64,000 bases of DNA from Phymorhynchus buccinoides (taxonomy: Eukaryota > Mollusca > Gastropoda > Neogastropoda > Raphitomidae): assembly GCA_017654935.2 (NCBI GenBank), contig CM065687.1, forward strand, positions 29,081,752-29,145,751, given 5' to 3'. Below the pieces are notes generated by a model. It had not been told where the DNA came from, did no database searches, and worked only from the letters and a program-made list of their open reading frames with translations. This document shows positions 12,167 through 24,942 of this stretch, piece after piece. Within the stretch, counting starts at the first letter, position 1, and each line of letters starts with the position of its first letter. The position numbers and the translations under genes were made by a program.

Positions 12167-12415
12167 TAACCCTTTCGCCGCCAGACATTTTTCAGCAAAA
12201 ATATTTCCATTAAACTTACCTGGGTAGAGAACAAAATCTGTCTGTAACATTGGGGATTCCTCTGTGACATATTTAAAATAAGGCCTATCCTTACCTCCCA
12301 AGACTTAAGAGAAAACAGGGTCTTTGGATAACAGACCCTGATTTGATGCCTTTTAGTGACATGGGTGTTAAATCATTGTGGTGCTAAAATGCGACTTTGG
12401 CGGTGAAAGGGTTAA
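12167..12415. mobile_element. piggyBac-like MITE copy
   Basis: Runs from CCCTTTCGCCGCCA to TTGGCGGTGAAAGGG with TTAA on the right. The left target copy reads GTAA. The internal sequence follows the 7910-8160 copy closely, sharing the ACCTGGGTAGAGAACAAAAT and CCTTTTAGTGACAT boxes. Confidence 0.8.
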
Positions 12416-12569
12416 AGAGTGCCTATGCAGTTGTTTGAAGCACAGACAGATTCAACAAACAAACAATAAACATAGAAACAACAAAAACCCAACACACAAA
12501 CATATCAATAACAAACAAAAGCAAAGCACAACAAAGCAAACACGAACGGACAGATCTAAAGCAAAATGA

Positions 12570-12598
12570 TCACGACGACGACGACGACGACGACGGAC

Positions 12599-12650
<52 letters not shown>

Positions 12651-12652
12651 GT
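12570..12652. repeat. (ACG)n/(GAT)n trinucleotide repeat
   Basis: A run of ACG triplets is followed by about 18 GAT triplets. Asp-rich frames here are artefacts. Confidence 0.9.
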
Positions 12653-12959
12653 GAAAGTTACTATGAATTGATAAATGATATTGAGGCGAACGACGACGAT
12701 GATGATAATGATGACTATGGTTGTGGGTGCGGTGGTGGTGGTGACGATAAATTGGAAGTAACAATGATGATGATGTGGTGGTGATGGTGGGTGGGGTAGG
12801 GTAGGGTAATGGGGTTGTGTCTTGTAATTTCACTTGCTTTAGTGATAATACAGTTGTTTTGAGTTGAGTTAGTTGAGTGCTGATCTTCAAACCGACAAAT
12901 GGAGATGCCCTCGATGTTCCTGCCTCTACAAGGAAAGCATCACAATTTGCGCGCGCGCG

Positions 12960-13275
<316 letters not shown>

Positions 13276-13664
13276 GGACAGCGCTGGACCCCAAAAAAAC
13301 ACCCCAGAGAAAAAGGAAACATGGACAAAATACACACTAATAGTGATGGGCTCTACTGGCTGAATGGAACGGGACGGTGCACGACGGACGGACAAGGAGG
13401 GATGTGCAACAGATGCCCAATGCCTCATCCGCCTGTCAAACTGACCAGAAAACGTTTTATGGAGATTGCCCTTCTGCAATCCATCATTCACCACCACCCC
13501 TCCTTTCCCCTCCCCCCTCCCCCTCCCCCCAAACCTCTCCTGCCAAGCCTTGCCTTCCTTCTCATTACTAGGCGTTCAAGACTGCACTTTGTCATCTCAA
13601 ACATAGAACACTCGATTTTTTAGTAAAGTTTTATTTTTTGTGTATTTGACGGTTAAATGTTTTG

Positions 13665-13686
13665 GTTGGGGTTAGGGTTAGGGTTA
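13665..13686 (+). repeat. Short TTAGGG-like run
   Basis: Three successive GGTTAGG-type units. This is too short to be more than an interstitial telomere-like motif. Confidence 0.6.
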
Positions 13687-13975
13687 AGGCTAGAGTCAGT
13701 TTAATTTTAAGATTGAATGGTTAAAAGAAGAAGATTTCGCTGAAAACCGACGTTGTCACGCGAATGGCGTCACTTTCCGTATTTGGAGATGACCAAGTGC
13801 AGCATTGAACGTCTTGTTTCCTTCTCTCCCTTTCGCTCCGCTATTCCTGTTATCGAAGGAGAGAATATTTCGTTTTATCATGGACTCAGTATCTTTTCGC
13901 ACTTACTCTAAAACAAAAATCAAGTCCAAATTTGATTTGCGAAATGGGTATTAGATAAACAGCGTGCCAGCATTG

Positions 13976-13976
<1 letters not shown>

Positions 13977-14016
<40 letters not shown>

Positions 14017-14070
14017 ACAACAACACAACAACAAACAGCATATCATCTATAAAACAACAACAACAACAAA
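13977..14070. repeat. (AAC)n microsatellite
   Basis: A run of CAA triplets with interruptions. Confidence 0.9.
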
Positions 14071-14482
14071 GAAGTAAAGAAAAATAATGGGACAGGAAAA
14101 TATGAGAGTGTGTGTATGATTTACTGTATTGTGCTGCTTCACTGATGTCACACCGCAGCAACAAATGCACCAGCACGATGCTGTAAGCTTATGTTTATAC
14201 GACAGCTATGCACCAGATATAATGTTATGTATATGTATGTTTGGGAAGGGGGGGGGGGGGGGGTGCTGGAAGAAGAAAAGTTCAATAAAAAAAAATATAA
14301 AAAGATATGAGAGGTAGCTTCTAAACTACACATTTGTTTTCAAACAGGAGGGGTATAATACGCAAACACTTATAATTCTATTTGCCTCTCTGCGCAGGTA
14401 GGCCTACAAGAATAGCCCACACTCGTGCTTGAAATAGTGGGTTTTATTTCATAGCGTGCTGCGGCCACATACAGTTTTGCCG

Positions 14483-14786
14483 TAACCCTTTCGCCGTCAG
14501 CCTTTTTTTCAGCCAAAGAATACCATTATAGCTTTTTAGGTATTAGGTATTAGGTACTTTATAGTCACAGAGGCGTCTCTGTGAAATTCGGGTTGCTCCC
14601 ACCTGGAGAGCGCGTCGCAGCCAGAGGCGCGCCACCCTTTTTTTTGGACTTTTTTTTTTTGCATGCGATTTATGTTTGACTGATGAGGAAGGAAAGGGGG
14701 GGGGTGGGGGGTAAGTTTTGACCAAAATGACAACTTTTTCGTTGCCACTGGGTTTAACGTATGCTAAGTCAGTGCATGGGCACACG

Positions 14787-14817
<31 letters not shown>

Positions 14818-15147
14818 TCCACGTTCAGACCGTAAGGGCCTAGTGCAAAGTGAGAGGAAAAAATCCCCTGTACCCAGGTTCGAACTCGGGTTTACTTGAC
14901 ACGGGGCGAACGCGCTACCACTGTGCCACTCTACACCACTAAACTGGGTAGAGGAAAATAAAATATCTGCAATATTGCAAATTTCCTCTGTGACATTTAA
15001 TATATATACATTAGGCCTATCCTTACCTCCCAAAATTAAGAAAATAAAGGGTCTTTGGATAACGGGCCCTGAATTGATGCCTTTTAGTGAGACGGGTATT
15101 AAACCATTGTGGTGCTAAAAATGCAGCATTGGCGGTGAAAGGGTTAA
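14483..15147. mobile_element. piggyBac-like MITE split by a SINE
   Basis: Left end CCCTTTCGCCGTCA (14486) and right end TTGGCGGTGAAAGGG with TTAA (15144-15147) belong to one MITE. Its interior is interrupted after ATACCATTA and resumes at TAAACTGGGTAGAGG near 14939, where other copies read straight through. The interruption is the SINE at 14547-14935. Confidence 0.75.
14547..14935 (-). mobile_element. tRNA-derived SINE, family B (nested)
   Basis: Read on the minus strand it starts with TGGCACAGTGGTAGCGCG, an A-box-like tRNA start. GAGTTCGAACCTGGG, a B box, follows about 45 bases later. The body contains ACGGTCTGAACGTGGAGTCT and GTGCCCATGCACT and ends near GCAACCCGAATTTCACAGA. The copy at 31290-31640 shares body and end. 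The tRNA-like head with internal RNA polymerase III boxes is diagnostic of a SINE. Confidence 0.8.
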
Positions 15148-15291
15148 ACTAAGATAGAAGAAACTAAACAAATAATATTGGTAACTTCTGCACGTTACAA
15201 CAGTTCAAGTACAACTATGCTTATATTCTAGTTATTTTACGTAACAGAAATGATACTAGTCATTACGTGACTGTCAGTTATTAAATACTTG

Positions 15292-15490
15292 TAGCGGTGC
15301 CATAGCCGATGAGGTTTAACCGAGGCGTGGTTACCGCTACACCTATCTGTATTAATAAATAAAAAATCGGGACTTTACTGGTTTCGTACTGCCTCCGGGC
15401 ATTGCCTCCAGTATTGTTCCCACCATATTTGTATTTACAAATGTCCCATATGTGTCTGATTCAGACCAAGAGGACGTAAAACACCATTTT
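15292..15490 (+). repeat. Dispersed repeat family A copy
   Basis: Full-length unit from GCGGTGCCATAGCCGATGAG to GGACGTAAAACACCATTTTC. Confidence 0.8.
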
Positions 15491-15911
15491 CGCCGCACGT
15501 GACTGTCAGGGCGTTTGTTCTGATAAAGCACAGTAAAAATACTTTGGCTGTAGAAGAAAGTCTTTGTCAGTCAGTGATGAAAAGGGGGGACTTTTTTTTA
15601 ATATAAAAAGAGGACTGTTATCAATTTGGCAAAAAGTAGGTCTAGCCCTTTCATCCTGATTGTAGTCTGGAGTTAAACCCCATCCCATAGAGTTTTTGTC
15701 CCTCGACCCCCATCCCTCCCCTTCTTACTTTTTTCACGATATATACGCGTAGAAGTCAATAGCCCCCCCCCCCGACCCCAGAAAAAAAAAAAAAAAAGGG
15801 GGGGGGGGGGGAGGGGGGAATCGTTATTATCTAAATGTGAGTGAAACAATAACGTCAGAAATAACAGCAACAACGACTTCGCTAAAGTCTATAATTTGGT
15901 TTCTGTTGTTA

Positions 15912-16068
15912 TAAGGGGCCAGCCATACGTCAGCTGGAATCGTACGACTGTACGATGCGATTCGATCACGTGATCTCGAAGCGCGGATCACATTTGTTCT
16001 TGGTGACCACGTGATCGAATCGTATCGTACAGTCGTACAATTTTAGTGGACGTGTGGCAGGCCCTTTA
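15912..16068. mobile_element. Hairpin MITE, family H
   Basis: The element folds on itself. AATCGTACGACTGTACGAT and GATTCGATCACGTG on the left pair with CACGTGATCGAATCG and GTACAGTCGTACAATTTTAG on the right. The arms are about 65 bp. A second copy lies at 30287-30443. The outer ends read about AAGGGCCAGCC. It has no coding sequence. Confidence 0.8.
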
Positions 16069-16154
16069 TGGTGAAAATCACGACACGTCACACTTCGAAA
16101 AATACATAGGCCTCATATATAATATATATAATCATAATTATGCCAAAAAGCTAA

Positions 16155-16162
16155 ATACACAC

Positions 16163-16229
<67 letters not shown>

Positions 16230-16237
16230 GCACACAC

Positions 16238-16268
<31 letters not shown>

Positions 16269-16360
16269 CACACACACCACGCACACACACACACGCGCAC
16301 ACACGCACGCACGCACACACACGCCAACACACACACGCACGCACACACGCGCACACGTGA
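16155..16360. repeat. (AC)n/(ACGC)n microsatellite
   Basis: AC dinucleotide run with ACGC-rich interruptions. 16361-17340 contains nothing I can name. Confidence 0.95.
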
Positions 16361-17346
16361 GATAAATAAATAGCTCCTCATGCAAGTACATACAAAATAT
16401 ATAAACCTGTTTACAGAACGTTAACTCAAAACATTAACTTTACAACAACACAGACACAGCATCAACACACAAACACACACAACAAGCGCGACAATCGCAA
16501 TACACGGTCTATTTTTACCACTCCAATCATGAGTCACCTCCCCTGGCTTTTCAATATAAAAACCAGAATGTCTCTCTGCAATTTCGTAACTTTTTATATC
16601 TTTTGGAAAACATATAAAACTATGTATCCTACTTATACTCATCGAAAGAAGCACCGCATACTCGTCTGTGTCTGTTGTAGTGTCTGTAACTCTACAACAT
16701 TATTTTGTACTTTTAAAATAATCATTTTAAAGAGCGGCCTCAATTAATTTTGAAGTGTAGCCTATTTGAAGTGCAGTCAAAATGTGCGACAATTTTCGAA
16801 CTACCAGACACACAAAGTGAGTTATAGGTTTGTGGATAGCCACAAACAAAAACAACAACTAAAAGGCAAACCTCAATTTTATGCCGTAAACATTCTTTGT
16901 TCGTATAGACCGCAAATTACAATATAGCACCGAACAAACACCGATCCATAACCTATAAACTGATGCATACATTGCGTCCTTAGGGCTAATATGAATGGCA
17001 ATGAACGATTCCATATTCATAGATGATCAATTGTGAGGAGCAATTTGTAGGCACGATGGTCTATCTATATTTATATACCTTTACAGCATGCAAAGATATC
17101 GGTCTTATTAACATGCCGGTATAGATATTGGTCTCGTGAACATGAAAAACATATCTGTCTACACAGCCTCAGACTTAGGCCTAAATAGGATTATGCACTG
17201 TTTCTTGCCTCCATCCATCCATATCTTTTCCCATACATATGTATTCGGCAATCACATCTTCTCTATCCTGGCGTTTATGGAAATCTCTTAAGTCCGAAGC
17301 GAGACAAGGAATAGAAAGGGGGAGGAAGGAAAAAGGAGGAAGAAAG

Positions 17347-17349
<3 letters not shown>

Positions 17350-17440
<91 letters not shown>

Positions 17441-17442
17441 AG
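17350..17442. repeat. (AG)n microsatellite
   Basis: About 90 bases of GA with one GGA interruption. Confidence 0.95.
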
Positions 17443-17754
17443 ACCTTATGCAGGAAACCTGACCATCGCAGAGACGAACAGAGATAGAGCATCAATAAGA
17501 CGCAGTAAAACGTTTTATATCCAAATGAGTATAAGGCCGGGTTCACATTAGACGCGTAAGTTCCGTACGGAAAACCCTAAATTAGTGGAAGAAAGAAGGA
17601 TAAAAGTGTACGCATATAGGGGAAATTCGGACACGTGCGCAAATCTTTTCCCTAATCTTTCTTTCACTTATTTATGGATTGCGCACGGGTTTCCGCATGG
17701 AATATCCGCTTATGTGTGTACACTGCCTTAGGATTAACACTAATATTCACTAAC

Positions 17755-17998
17755 TCACTGATTCACTGGTCCCTTGACCGTGAATAGTCGTGGAGGCGCT
17801 GCGCTGACTAGAACACCCCAACTTCCTCCATCCATGCCGATCTTGTGCCAGTGCCTGAGTTTCTGCAAAGGACTTCTGGGTCCATTCAGTGATGCTGTCG
17901 GCCCATTTCCTCTTCTGTCTGCCTCTTCTTCTGCTTCCCTGGACAGTTCCCTGCAAGGGTGGTCTTTGAAAGTGGTCCATTAAAATAGATCTAGACAA
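17755..17998 (-). pseudogene. LINE reverse transcriptase C-terminal fragment
   Basis: The minus frame contains the order RRRGRQKRKWADSI, TEWTQKSFAETQ, LAQDRHGWRKL. A basic stretch, then a W-x-D-x-I-x-E-W module, then a D-R-x-x-W-R module is the usual C-terminal end of many animal non-LTR retrotransposon polymerases. No catalytic domain is present, so this is a 5'-truncated remnant. Confidence 0.6.
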
Positions 17999-18151
17999 AA
18001 TGAAACATAGCTGAACATTTCATTGGAAAACTGTGGAGGGTATGCTAATAGGCTACACTTACGGGTGAACAGACGTACAACTAAAGAACAAACACACGCG
18101 CGCGCACGTGCGCACGCACGTACACACATACACACGCACACAGAGCCTCTG

Positions 18152-18651
18152 NNNNNNNNNNNNNNNNNNNNNNNNNNNNNNNNNNNNNNNNNNNNNNNNN
18201 NNNNNNNNNNNNNNNNNNNNNNNNNNNNNNNNNNNNNNNNNNNNNNNNNNNNNNNNNNNNNNNNNNNNNNNNNNNNNNNNNNNNNNNNNNNNNNNNNNNN
18301 NNNNNNNNNNNNNNNNNNNNNNNNNNNNNNNNNNNNNNNNNNNNNNNNNNNNNNNNNNNNNNNNNNNNNNNNNNNNNNNNNNNNNNNNNNNNNNNNNNNN
18401 NNNNNNNNNNNNNNNNNNNNNNNNNNNNNNNNNNNNNNNNNNNNNNNNNNNNNNNNNNNNNNNNNNNNNNNNNNNNNNNNNNNNNNNNNNNNNNNNNNNN
18501 NNNNNNNNNNNNNNNNNNNNNNNNNNNNNNNNNNNNNNNNNNNNNNNNNNNNNNNNNNNNNNNNNNNNNNNNNNNNNNNNNNNNNNNNNNNNNNNNNNNN
18601 NNNNNNNNNNNNNNNNNNNNNNNNNNNNNNNNNNNNNNNNNNNNNNNNNNN
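18152..18651. other. Assembly gap of 500 N
   Basis: Exactly 500 undetermined bases, a conventional placeholder length. The left flank is CA-rich simple repeat, a likely cause of the gap. Open frames drawn across it are meaningless. Confidence 1.
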
Positions 18652-18879
18652 ACACTCACAATGTGTATATAAAGATGGCAATTGAAAACACACCGCTCCG
18701 ATTCGATGGTGGAAAAAGGCGTTGCGTCATGTTACTGCAAAGAGAAAACACGCGGGCCAGCGACAGATGTTTATTTATAAACTTTTATTATCAGCGTGGC
18801 AACAGGCTACGATACGAAAAGCTCATGTTACCTCTCTTTTCCTTTGTTTCCCGTCCATATTTCTCTGTAATGACACATG

Positions 18880-19425
18880 CTGCTGCAGCAACAGGCTACA
18901 TTGGGCCTAGACAAACCTGCCCAGCATGGAGACACACTGCTGCAGCAACAGCTACTTTGGTCTAGACAAACCTGCCCAGCATGGAGACACTCTGCTGCAG
19001 CAACAGCTACATTGGGCTAGACAAGCCTGTCAAGCATGGAGACACACTGCTGCAGCAACAGCTACATTTGGCTAGACAAACCTGCCCAGCATGGAGACAC
19101 ACTGCTGCAGCAACACTTACATTGGGCTAGATAAACCTGTCAAGCATGGAGACACTCTGCTGCAGCAACAGCTACATTGGGCTAGATAAACCTGTCAAGC
19201 ATGGAGACACACTGCTACAGCAACAGCTACATTGGGCTAGACAAACCTGACAAGCATGGAGACACACTGCTGCAGCAACAGCTACACTGGGCTAGACAAA
19301 CCTGCCCAGCATGGAGACACACTGCTGCAGCAACAGCTACACTGGGCTAGACAAACCTGTCAAGCATGGAGACACACTGCTGCAGCAACAGCTACATTGG
19401 GCTAGACATGTTGCCAGGATGGAAG
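18880..19425 (+). repeat. 55-bp minisatellite, nine to ten copies
   Basis: The box CATGGAGACAC recurs at 18925, 18980, 19035, 19090, 19145, 19200, 19255, 19310 and 19365, an exact period of 55. Each unit also carries CTGCTGCAGCAACAGCTAC and GGGCTAGACAAACCTG. Units differ by single substitutions (GCCC/GTCA). 55 is not a multiple of three, so the array is not coding. Confidence 0.95.
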
Positions 19426-19629
19426 ACACACGAATGCCCGAAGCCGTTTTCTTTGGAAGAACCGGGTGAGAGAAGGTAAACTGACCAAGTTGCCCCAGGA
19501 AACGCTTCAAAGACACAGATCTCTTACTAGTCTACGTTCGTGCATTCAGGTTTTTTGGTTCGTACGTGTTCAAAGACCAGCTTACGAAGCAGCTTTCACT
19601 GGTAGGGATCAGACCTGGCAGCAGGTAAG

Positions 19630-19840
19630 GTAGTTTCAGATTGGGACAAACGGCGCTACACCATCAAAAGAGCCAGCAGAAACTTTTATTCTCCCCCAAA
19701 CCAGAAACTTTGAACTAGTATACCAAATTTGATGAAGATAAACTGAATAGTTTTTGATAAAAACGAACGAATAGCCGGACGGACGGAGGTACGGACGGAC
19801 GGACACCGGACGGATCAGAAAGAAACAATAGCTACCCAAA
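19630..19840. repeat. SINE-like tail with (GGAC)n
   Basis: A stretch with ACCAAATTTGATGAAGATAA passes into repeated CGGACGGACGG. The arrangement resembles the end of a dispersed element. 19940-20010 holds a second tail-like stretch (AATAATAAT, then TTTATATAACGCCC). 19841-20930 is otherwise unremarkable. Confidence 0.4.
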
Positions 19841-20934
19841 CCTTCAGCTCGGAGCCTAAAAAGAAACGCTGCTAATGAAGAGCGACTGAGACGAAACCGG
19901 TAGTTAGAAAGTAAATGTCCAGGCTGCAGTAGATAACAGACCTCATAATAATAATAATGAGAAAAATTTATATAACGCCCATCCTAATATGTAGGCTACA
20001 GGGCGCTTTACACAGAATTGAAATGGAATTTTTAAAAACATGAAACAAAAATCCAATAACAATGAGCAGACAAAACAATATACTGATGTAAAAATGCACA
20101 TAACAATCAGAACCAACAAATGCTGTGCTATTCATATGTATAAGAGGTCAGCAGAGAGCAGTTTCGGTCTTTGTGCTGCCCCAGATGGAAGACGTCGTGC
20201 TTCATCCAGTGATTGAGACACAAATCTTCCCACAGAATATGCCATGCAGAGGGTAGTGACTATCATCATATATATGTATCATTACCTAAAGCTGCTCAGA
20301 AAAAGTTAGGGGATATTGACGTTGCAATATCACCATGGGTTCAATAACCAGACAGTAAGTTTTTCATTTCGTGTGAAAATGATATTTCAGCCTTTCTTGG
20401 CTGTAAAATCGAAGAAAAAAATCAATGTTAAAATGTCACGTGACTGCCAGAGGCGATAGCCATCAGTGGGTGTGTTATTCGAAATCACAAAAACACCTTT
20501 ACACAGTTGACAGATTGTTGGGCTACTGCTAGGTACCAGGCATTCAAGGCAATGCTTTATCATGATCTAGAACAGTTTCCTGAAGATTTTCTGGAGGAGT
20601 AATGGTTTTTTCCTGGCGTCCCGATAATTATCCTCTTACGACCATTACAATATGATATGATATGAGATGAGAAAGAGGGAGATAGAGAGACAGATGGGAG
20701 AAATAAACAAAATAAACAGAGACAGATGAGAAAGAGAGAGACAAAGATCGAGACAGATGGAGGCCGGGAAACAGAGAGAGACAGACAGGTAGACAATCGA
20801 GAAACAGACAGACAGACAGACAGACAACAAACAGATACTAGGATAGTTGACTGTAACTGATGGCAGATAACAGTAGTTGACAGCAGTTGACGATAATTAA
20901 GTACAGGCGCTCCTACGATAATGAAGGATAAATG

Positions 20935-21120
20935 GTGTTTAACGTCCTCTCGCGTCATGGACACAGCACCATAATGGGACCATTTGTAGATACAAAGATG
21001 GTGGGAACAATACTGGAGGCAATAATGCCCGTAGGCAGTGCAACGCCAGTAAAGTCCCGGATTTTTAACAATACAGATAAGTGTAGCTGGACACCACGCC
21101 TCGGTTAAGCCTCATCGCCA
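20935..21120 (-). repeat. Dispersed repeat family A copy, inverted
   Basis: Reverse complement of the 15292-15490 copy: GGTGTTTAACGTCCTCTCG on the left and ACGCCTCGGTTAAGCCTCAT on the right. Confidence 0.75.
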
Positions 21121-21539
21121 CCAGCGTTATTGATATTTTTTTCAAAGGTAGGCGCTCCTACCGAATAGTGCAATGTGCTTAACTTGCGTGACCAGAGAAA
21201 AAGGCGAAAACGGCCCCTATAGGCCTATGAAAACGGTCCTAGGCCTACTAGACTTTACGAAAACTTGCTCAGACCCAAAATAATTTTTGCAACATCATTG
21301 CCAAAGAGGGGACGTTATATAGGCCGCGAGGCATAGGCTTGAGAAGCCTGTCCCTAAAGGGGAAGATGTCATTATATACTGGGGGAAGGTAGTGACCATG
21401 GAAGAGAGAGAAAGGTTGAAGGGTACTGACACGGAGAAAGATGATGGAAAGGACAAGGATTCTGTAGGTAAAACAGGTGGTGTTGGGAAGGGGGATGGGA
21501 GGATGGGAGGGGAGAGGGAAGGAAATTGACTGCACAACC

Positions 21540-22090
21540 ACTCTTGTGGAAATGTACATAAATGTAAATATGTTTACAAGGGCAAATGGTGCTGATGACC
21601 AAAGCCATATAAAATGTATGTATACTAACTCTGACAGCTTGATAAACAAGTTAAGTGAACTGGAACTTCTAATTGATGAAAAAGATTTTGACTTAATAGC
21701 AGTAACAGAGGTTTTACCCAAGAATCCAGGTACTGACATTGTTGACTTTGCTATGAAGGGCTATAACTGTACTACTGTGAAGGAAGGAAGGGGGGTAAGT
21801 CTTTTTGTAAAGGAGGGGTTTGAGATAGATTCACTGGGTAAGTACAAGAGCTTGTTCTCCCCAAGCATAGTATGCAAGGTAACATCACCAGAGAAAGAAA
21901 CTTTTATTTGTGTTCTTGTGTACAGATCACCAAACAGTTCGAGGGAACAAAATGACAAATTAAACCAACTTATCAATGCAGTGGCGGGGGATTTTAAAGA
22001 TAAAGAAATTGTTTTACTCGGGGATTTTAACTATCCAGAGATAGACTGGGCTCATGAAATAGGCAAGAGAGGATATGAGCATTCATCTAC
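21540..22090 (+). pseudogene. LINE endonuclease domain fragment
   Basis: An open plus-strand frame shows the AP-endonuclease order seen in non-LTR retrotransposons: LINKLSELELLIDE, DLIAVTEVLPKN (Glu motif), VLVYRSPNSS (Tyr motif) and VLLGDFNYPEIDW (GDxN motif). The frame departs from the family after about 22090, before any SDH motif. The polymerase remnant at 23345-24180 could be from the same element, but 1.2 kb of unrelated DNA lies between. Confidence 0.75.
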
Positions 22091-22654
22091 TAAGACTAAG
22101 TCTATGAATGGCTATGTCCGATGGAGCCTAGCTTGCCGTCGAAGCGATGGCTCACTTCAAACGAAACTATTACAAATTATATAATTTAATTAAAGGAACT
22201 ATGCTATGAATTCGTTTCCTTAATGATCAGTTTATCGATCGATAGTGTTTTAATTGTCAAACTTACCGAGAAATGGGCGAAGCGTGGCGAAATTCTTAGC
22301 GATCTGATCTCTGCTGGGTGACGCCATGACGAACACTCTATTGAGAGAACGGACCAATCACATGCCGCGGTATATTTCGCGCGGCTCTCTCCCAAGTCTT
22401 CGTTTCGCCTTGCTTTTGATGTATTCTGGTTGCTCATTGGCTGAGCTTTAAAATGATATCCGGTGTGGCGGTGTATTTTTACTCTGAGATAAGTAGTCCT
22501 AACCGGAAGTAGTCCAAGCGTAGCCAATCAGAATCGTTTGTTTGTCCGCCATTGTGAATTTTACGGATTATGGATTTATGGACTGTACATCGATTTATCG
22601 GCAAATATGTAGATTTACACCCTCCTGCTCTATTTTTTGGTTCTTTCCGTGGTT

Positions 22655-22700
22655 AGGGATAGGTTAGTTAGGGTTAGGGATAGGTTAGGGTTAGATGGGG
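22655..22700 (+). repeat. TTAGGG-like degenerate run
   Basis: Several GGTTAGG and GGGATAGG units in succession. The neighbourhood 22200-22910 is otherwise not identifiable. Confidence 0.5.
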
Positions 22701-23235
22701 TACAAGTTCGCATGCGAGAGGTAGATATTTAATGACAGGTACTTATTTATCATAACACCGGCATGACATGCCTCGGCGAGTGGAAGGTTGCGAAATATTT
22801 ATTTACAGTTTTAAAACGCTTTTTTGGCCATGATATTGGAATCTCTTTAAAAAATACCCCCCATCAACACAAAGTAGAGGTTTTGAGCTTTCCATTGATG
22901 GGTTATTTATGTGCATTGGCAGTTTAAAAAAACCGCTTCTGTGATTTGTTTACGGTCAGTGGTCTTGCTCGAAACTCGGGAAACACTGCGGCAGTCAAAC
23001 TTTCGGTTTGTATATGTGTGTGAAACACAAAACGGGCCTTATAAATATAACTCTGCCGTTTTTCGACCGAATCGCTTCAAATTTGCAGCCCTACCCAGTT
23101 CATTTGCGCGGTTTTTTGGCGAAGCTTAGTCACGATTGCCGGTGGGTAGAGCAGGATGAGAGAAGAAGATGGAAGAAGGAGAGACACAAAAGTAATAATA
23201 TAATATTTCGTGGACCCAAAAAAACTGCTGCTCAG

Positions 23236-23305
23236 CATTACCGGTACTTGGCATTACCGGTACTAGGCATTACCGGTGCTCGGTATTTCCGGTACTAGGC
23301 GTTGC
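23236..23305 (+). repeat. Short tandem repeat CATTACCGGTACTAGG
   Basis: Four units of about 18 bp with small changes, each holding the palindrome ACCGGT. Confidence 0.8.
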
Positions 23306-23344
23306 GCTAGTATTTATTAAGAACCGTTTATAGAGCCCGTATTC

Positions 23345-24180
23345 TTGAAGGTCTTCACTCCACTGCCCACGTATTTGCCGATGACACCATCTGTCACCAG
23401 GACATCAAAGCCTCAAGTGATCAGAGCACGCTCCAAGAGGACCTTGATAGGCTTGCCACATGGGAAGACAGATGGAGAATGGCTTTTCCACCCTAACAAA
23501 TGCTCTGTTCTCCACATGACGAGATGACAGAAACACCATGGAGAAGGCCTACTTCCTACACGGACACCAACTCCAGAGCGTGCCCCATGCAAAATACCTG
23601 GGTGTGACTATCTTCCACTGACCTTAAGTGGGACACCCACATCAACGAAGTGGTGAACAGGGCAAACAAAACCCTTGGCTTCCTGAGGCGGGCCCTGAAG
23701 ATAAATAATAAAGAGCTCAAGCAGCAGGCCTACAAGGCTATGGTACGCCCCCTCCTGGAATACGCCAGCCCAGTCTGGGACCCCCACAACAATGCCTTAA
23801 AAAATCCAGAGCCGAGCTGCAAGACAGGTGGCCCGTGACTTCCATGACAAGATCAGCAGACCTCAAGAATACCCTGAAATGGCCCCTTCTTGAGAACCGC
23901 AGAAAAGAAGCCCGCCTGAACACACAGGTTTTCTGTCCATTAATACCAAATACTCACCAACAAATACACAACAGAAGAAAAGCCTCCGTCAATCCCACTC
24001 TGCTGCCTACGACATTCCAAGCCACAGAACACAGTACAGACAATCCACATTCTTCTCCTGCACCATCCCACAGTGGAACTGCCTCCCAGAAGCAGTTGCC
24101 TCCTCTCAGTCATTGGAGGCATTCAAAAGAGGCCTCCACAAACACCCTCCACTGCAACTAAAACCAGGGAACTAGGGGCC
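23345..24180 (+). pseudogene. LINE reverse transcriptase fragment, frameshifted
   Basis: Across shifting plus frames the stretch reads FADDTICHQDIK (the FADD catalytic motif C), LATWEDRWRMAF, HPNKCSVLHMTR, KYLGVTI, NRANKTLGFLRRALK, MVRPLLEYASPVWDP and finally PQWNCLPEAVASSQ. That is the order of motif C, thumb and C-terminus in CR1/L2/Jockey-type LINE polymerases. Stops and frame changes (near 23490, 23610 and 23800) show it is dead. Motifs A and B are missing. Confidence 0.8.
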
Positions 24181-24589
24181 ATAGATCAAAGTAGTGGTAA
24201 ATGAAGGGCAGGAGCTGTGCCAGTCGGGATTCTTCCCCGGGGACCGCTATGGTATACTACGAAATAAAGGCTATGGTCCACTTTTTTCCCCCCCTTTCCA
24301 TTAGGCTACTTCTATCTCCTCAGCTTTCTAATTTCTTGTCTTCTTACTATCCCCCAAAGTGCAGCAGAATCTTCAGCCTGATGAAGTTGGCTCAGAATCT
24401 TCAGCCTGATGAAGTTGGCTGCCTGAGGCGAAGAAGAAGAAACTAAACACTTTATAATTTCACTAAAATGAGAGGCTCGGGGTACGGGCCCGTATCTCAC
24501 ATTCTCCAGGCTACGGGTATTATGGCGCTCAATCACGGGACACATAAATTGTACGCAAATGTCTTAATAAACTACTTATATTACTCTAA

Positions 24590-24872
24590 CATGTTCATAA
24601 TAATAGTGAATCATTTATATAGCGCACTCCTCCACCAAATGTGGAGCTCTATGCGCTTAACAACAACGAAAAGTAAAAGCAAGAAATTCAACAACAAAAC
24701 AAAATAATCGCTCACACACATGCAAATAGTCATACACATACACACACCACCCCCCACCCACACATACACGCACACATACACACAAACACGCGCGCGCACA
24801 CACCACCCATTACCATCACCACCACTCACCCCACCCAAGAACATAATACAATCAGTTCTCTCTCTCTCTCTA

Positions 24873-24942
<70 letters not shown>

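Noticed and set aside
18023..18965. Frames of 190-285 residues across the gap
   Set aside because: Composed of undetermined bases.
18880..19425. CRISPR-like regular spacing
   Set aside because: The whole 55-bp unit is repeated with no unique spacers, and the DNA is eukaryotic: it is a minisatellite.
13665..22700. TTAGGG-like runs as a chromosome end
   Set aside because: Only a few degenerate units inside repeat-rich DNA; at most interstitial motifs.
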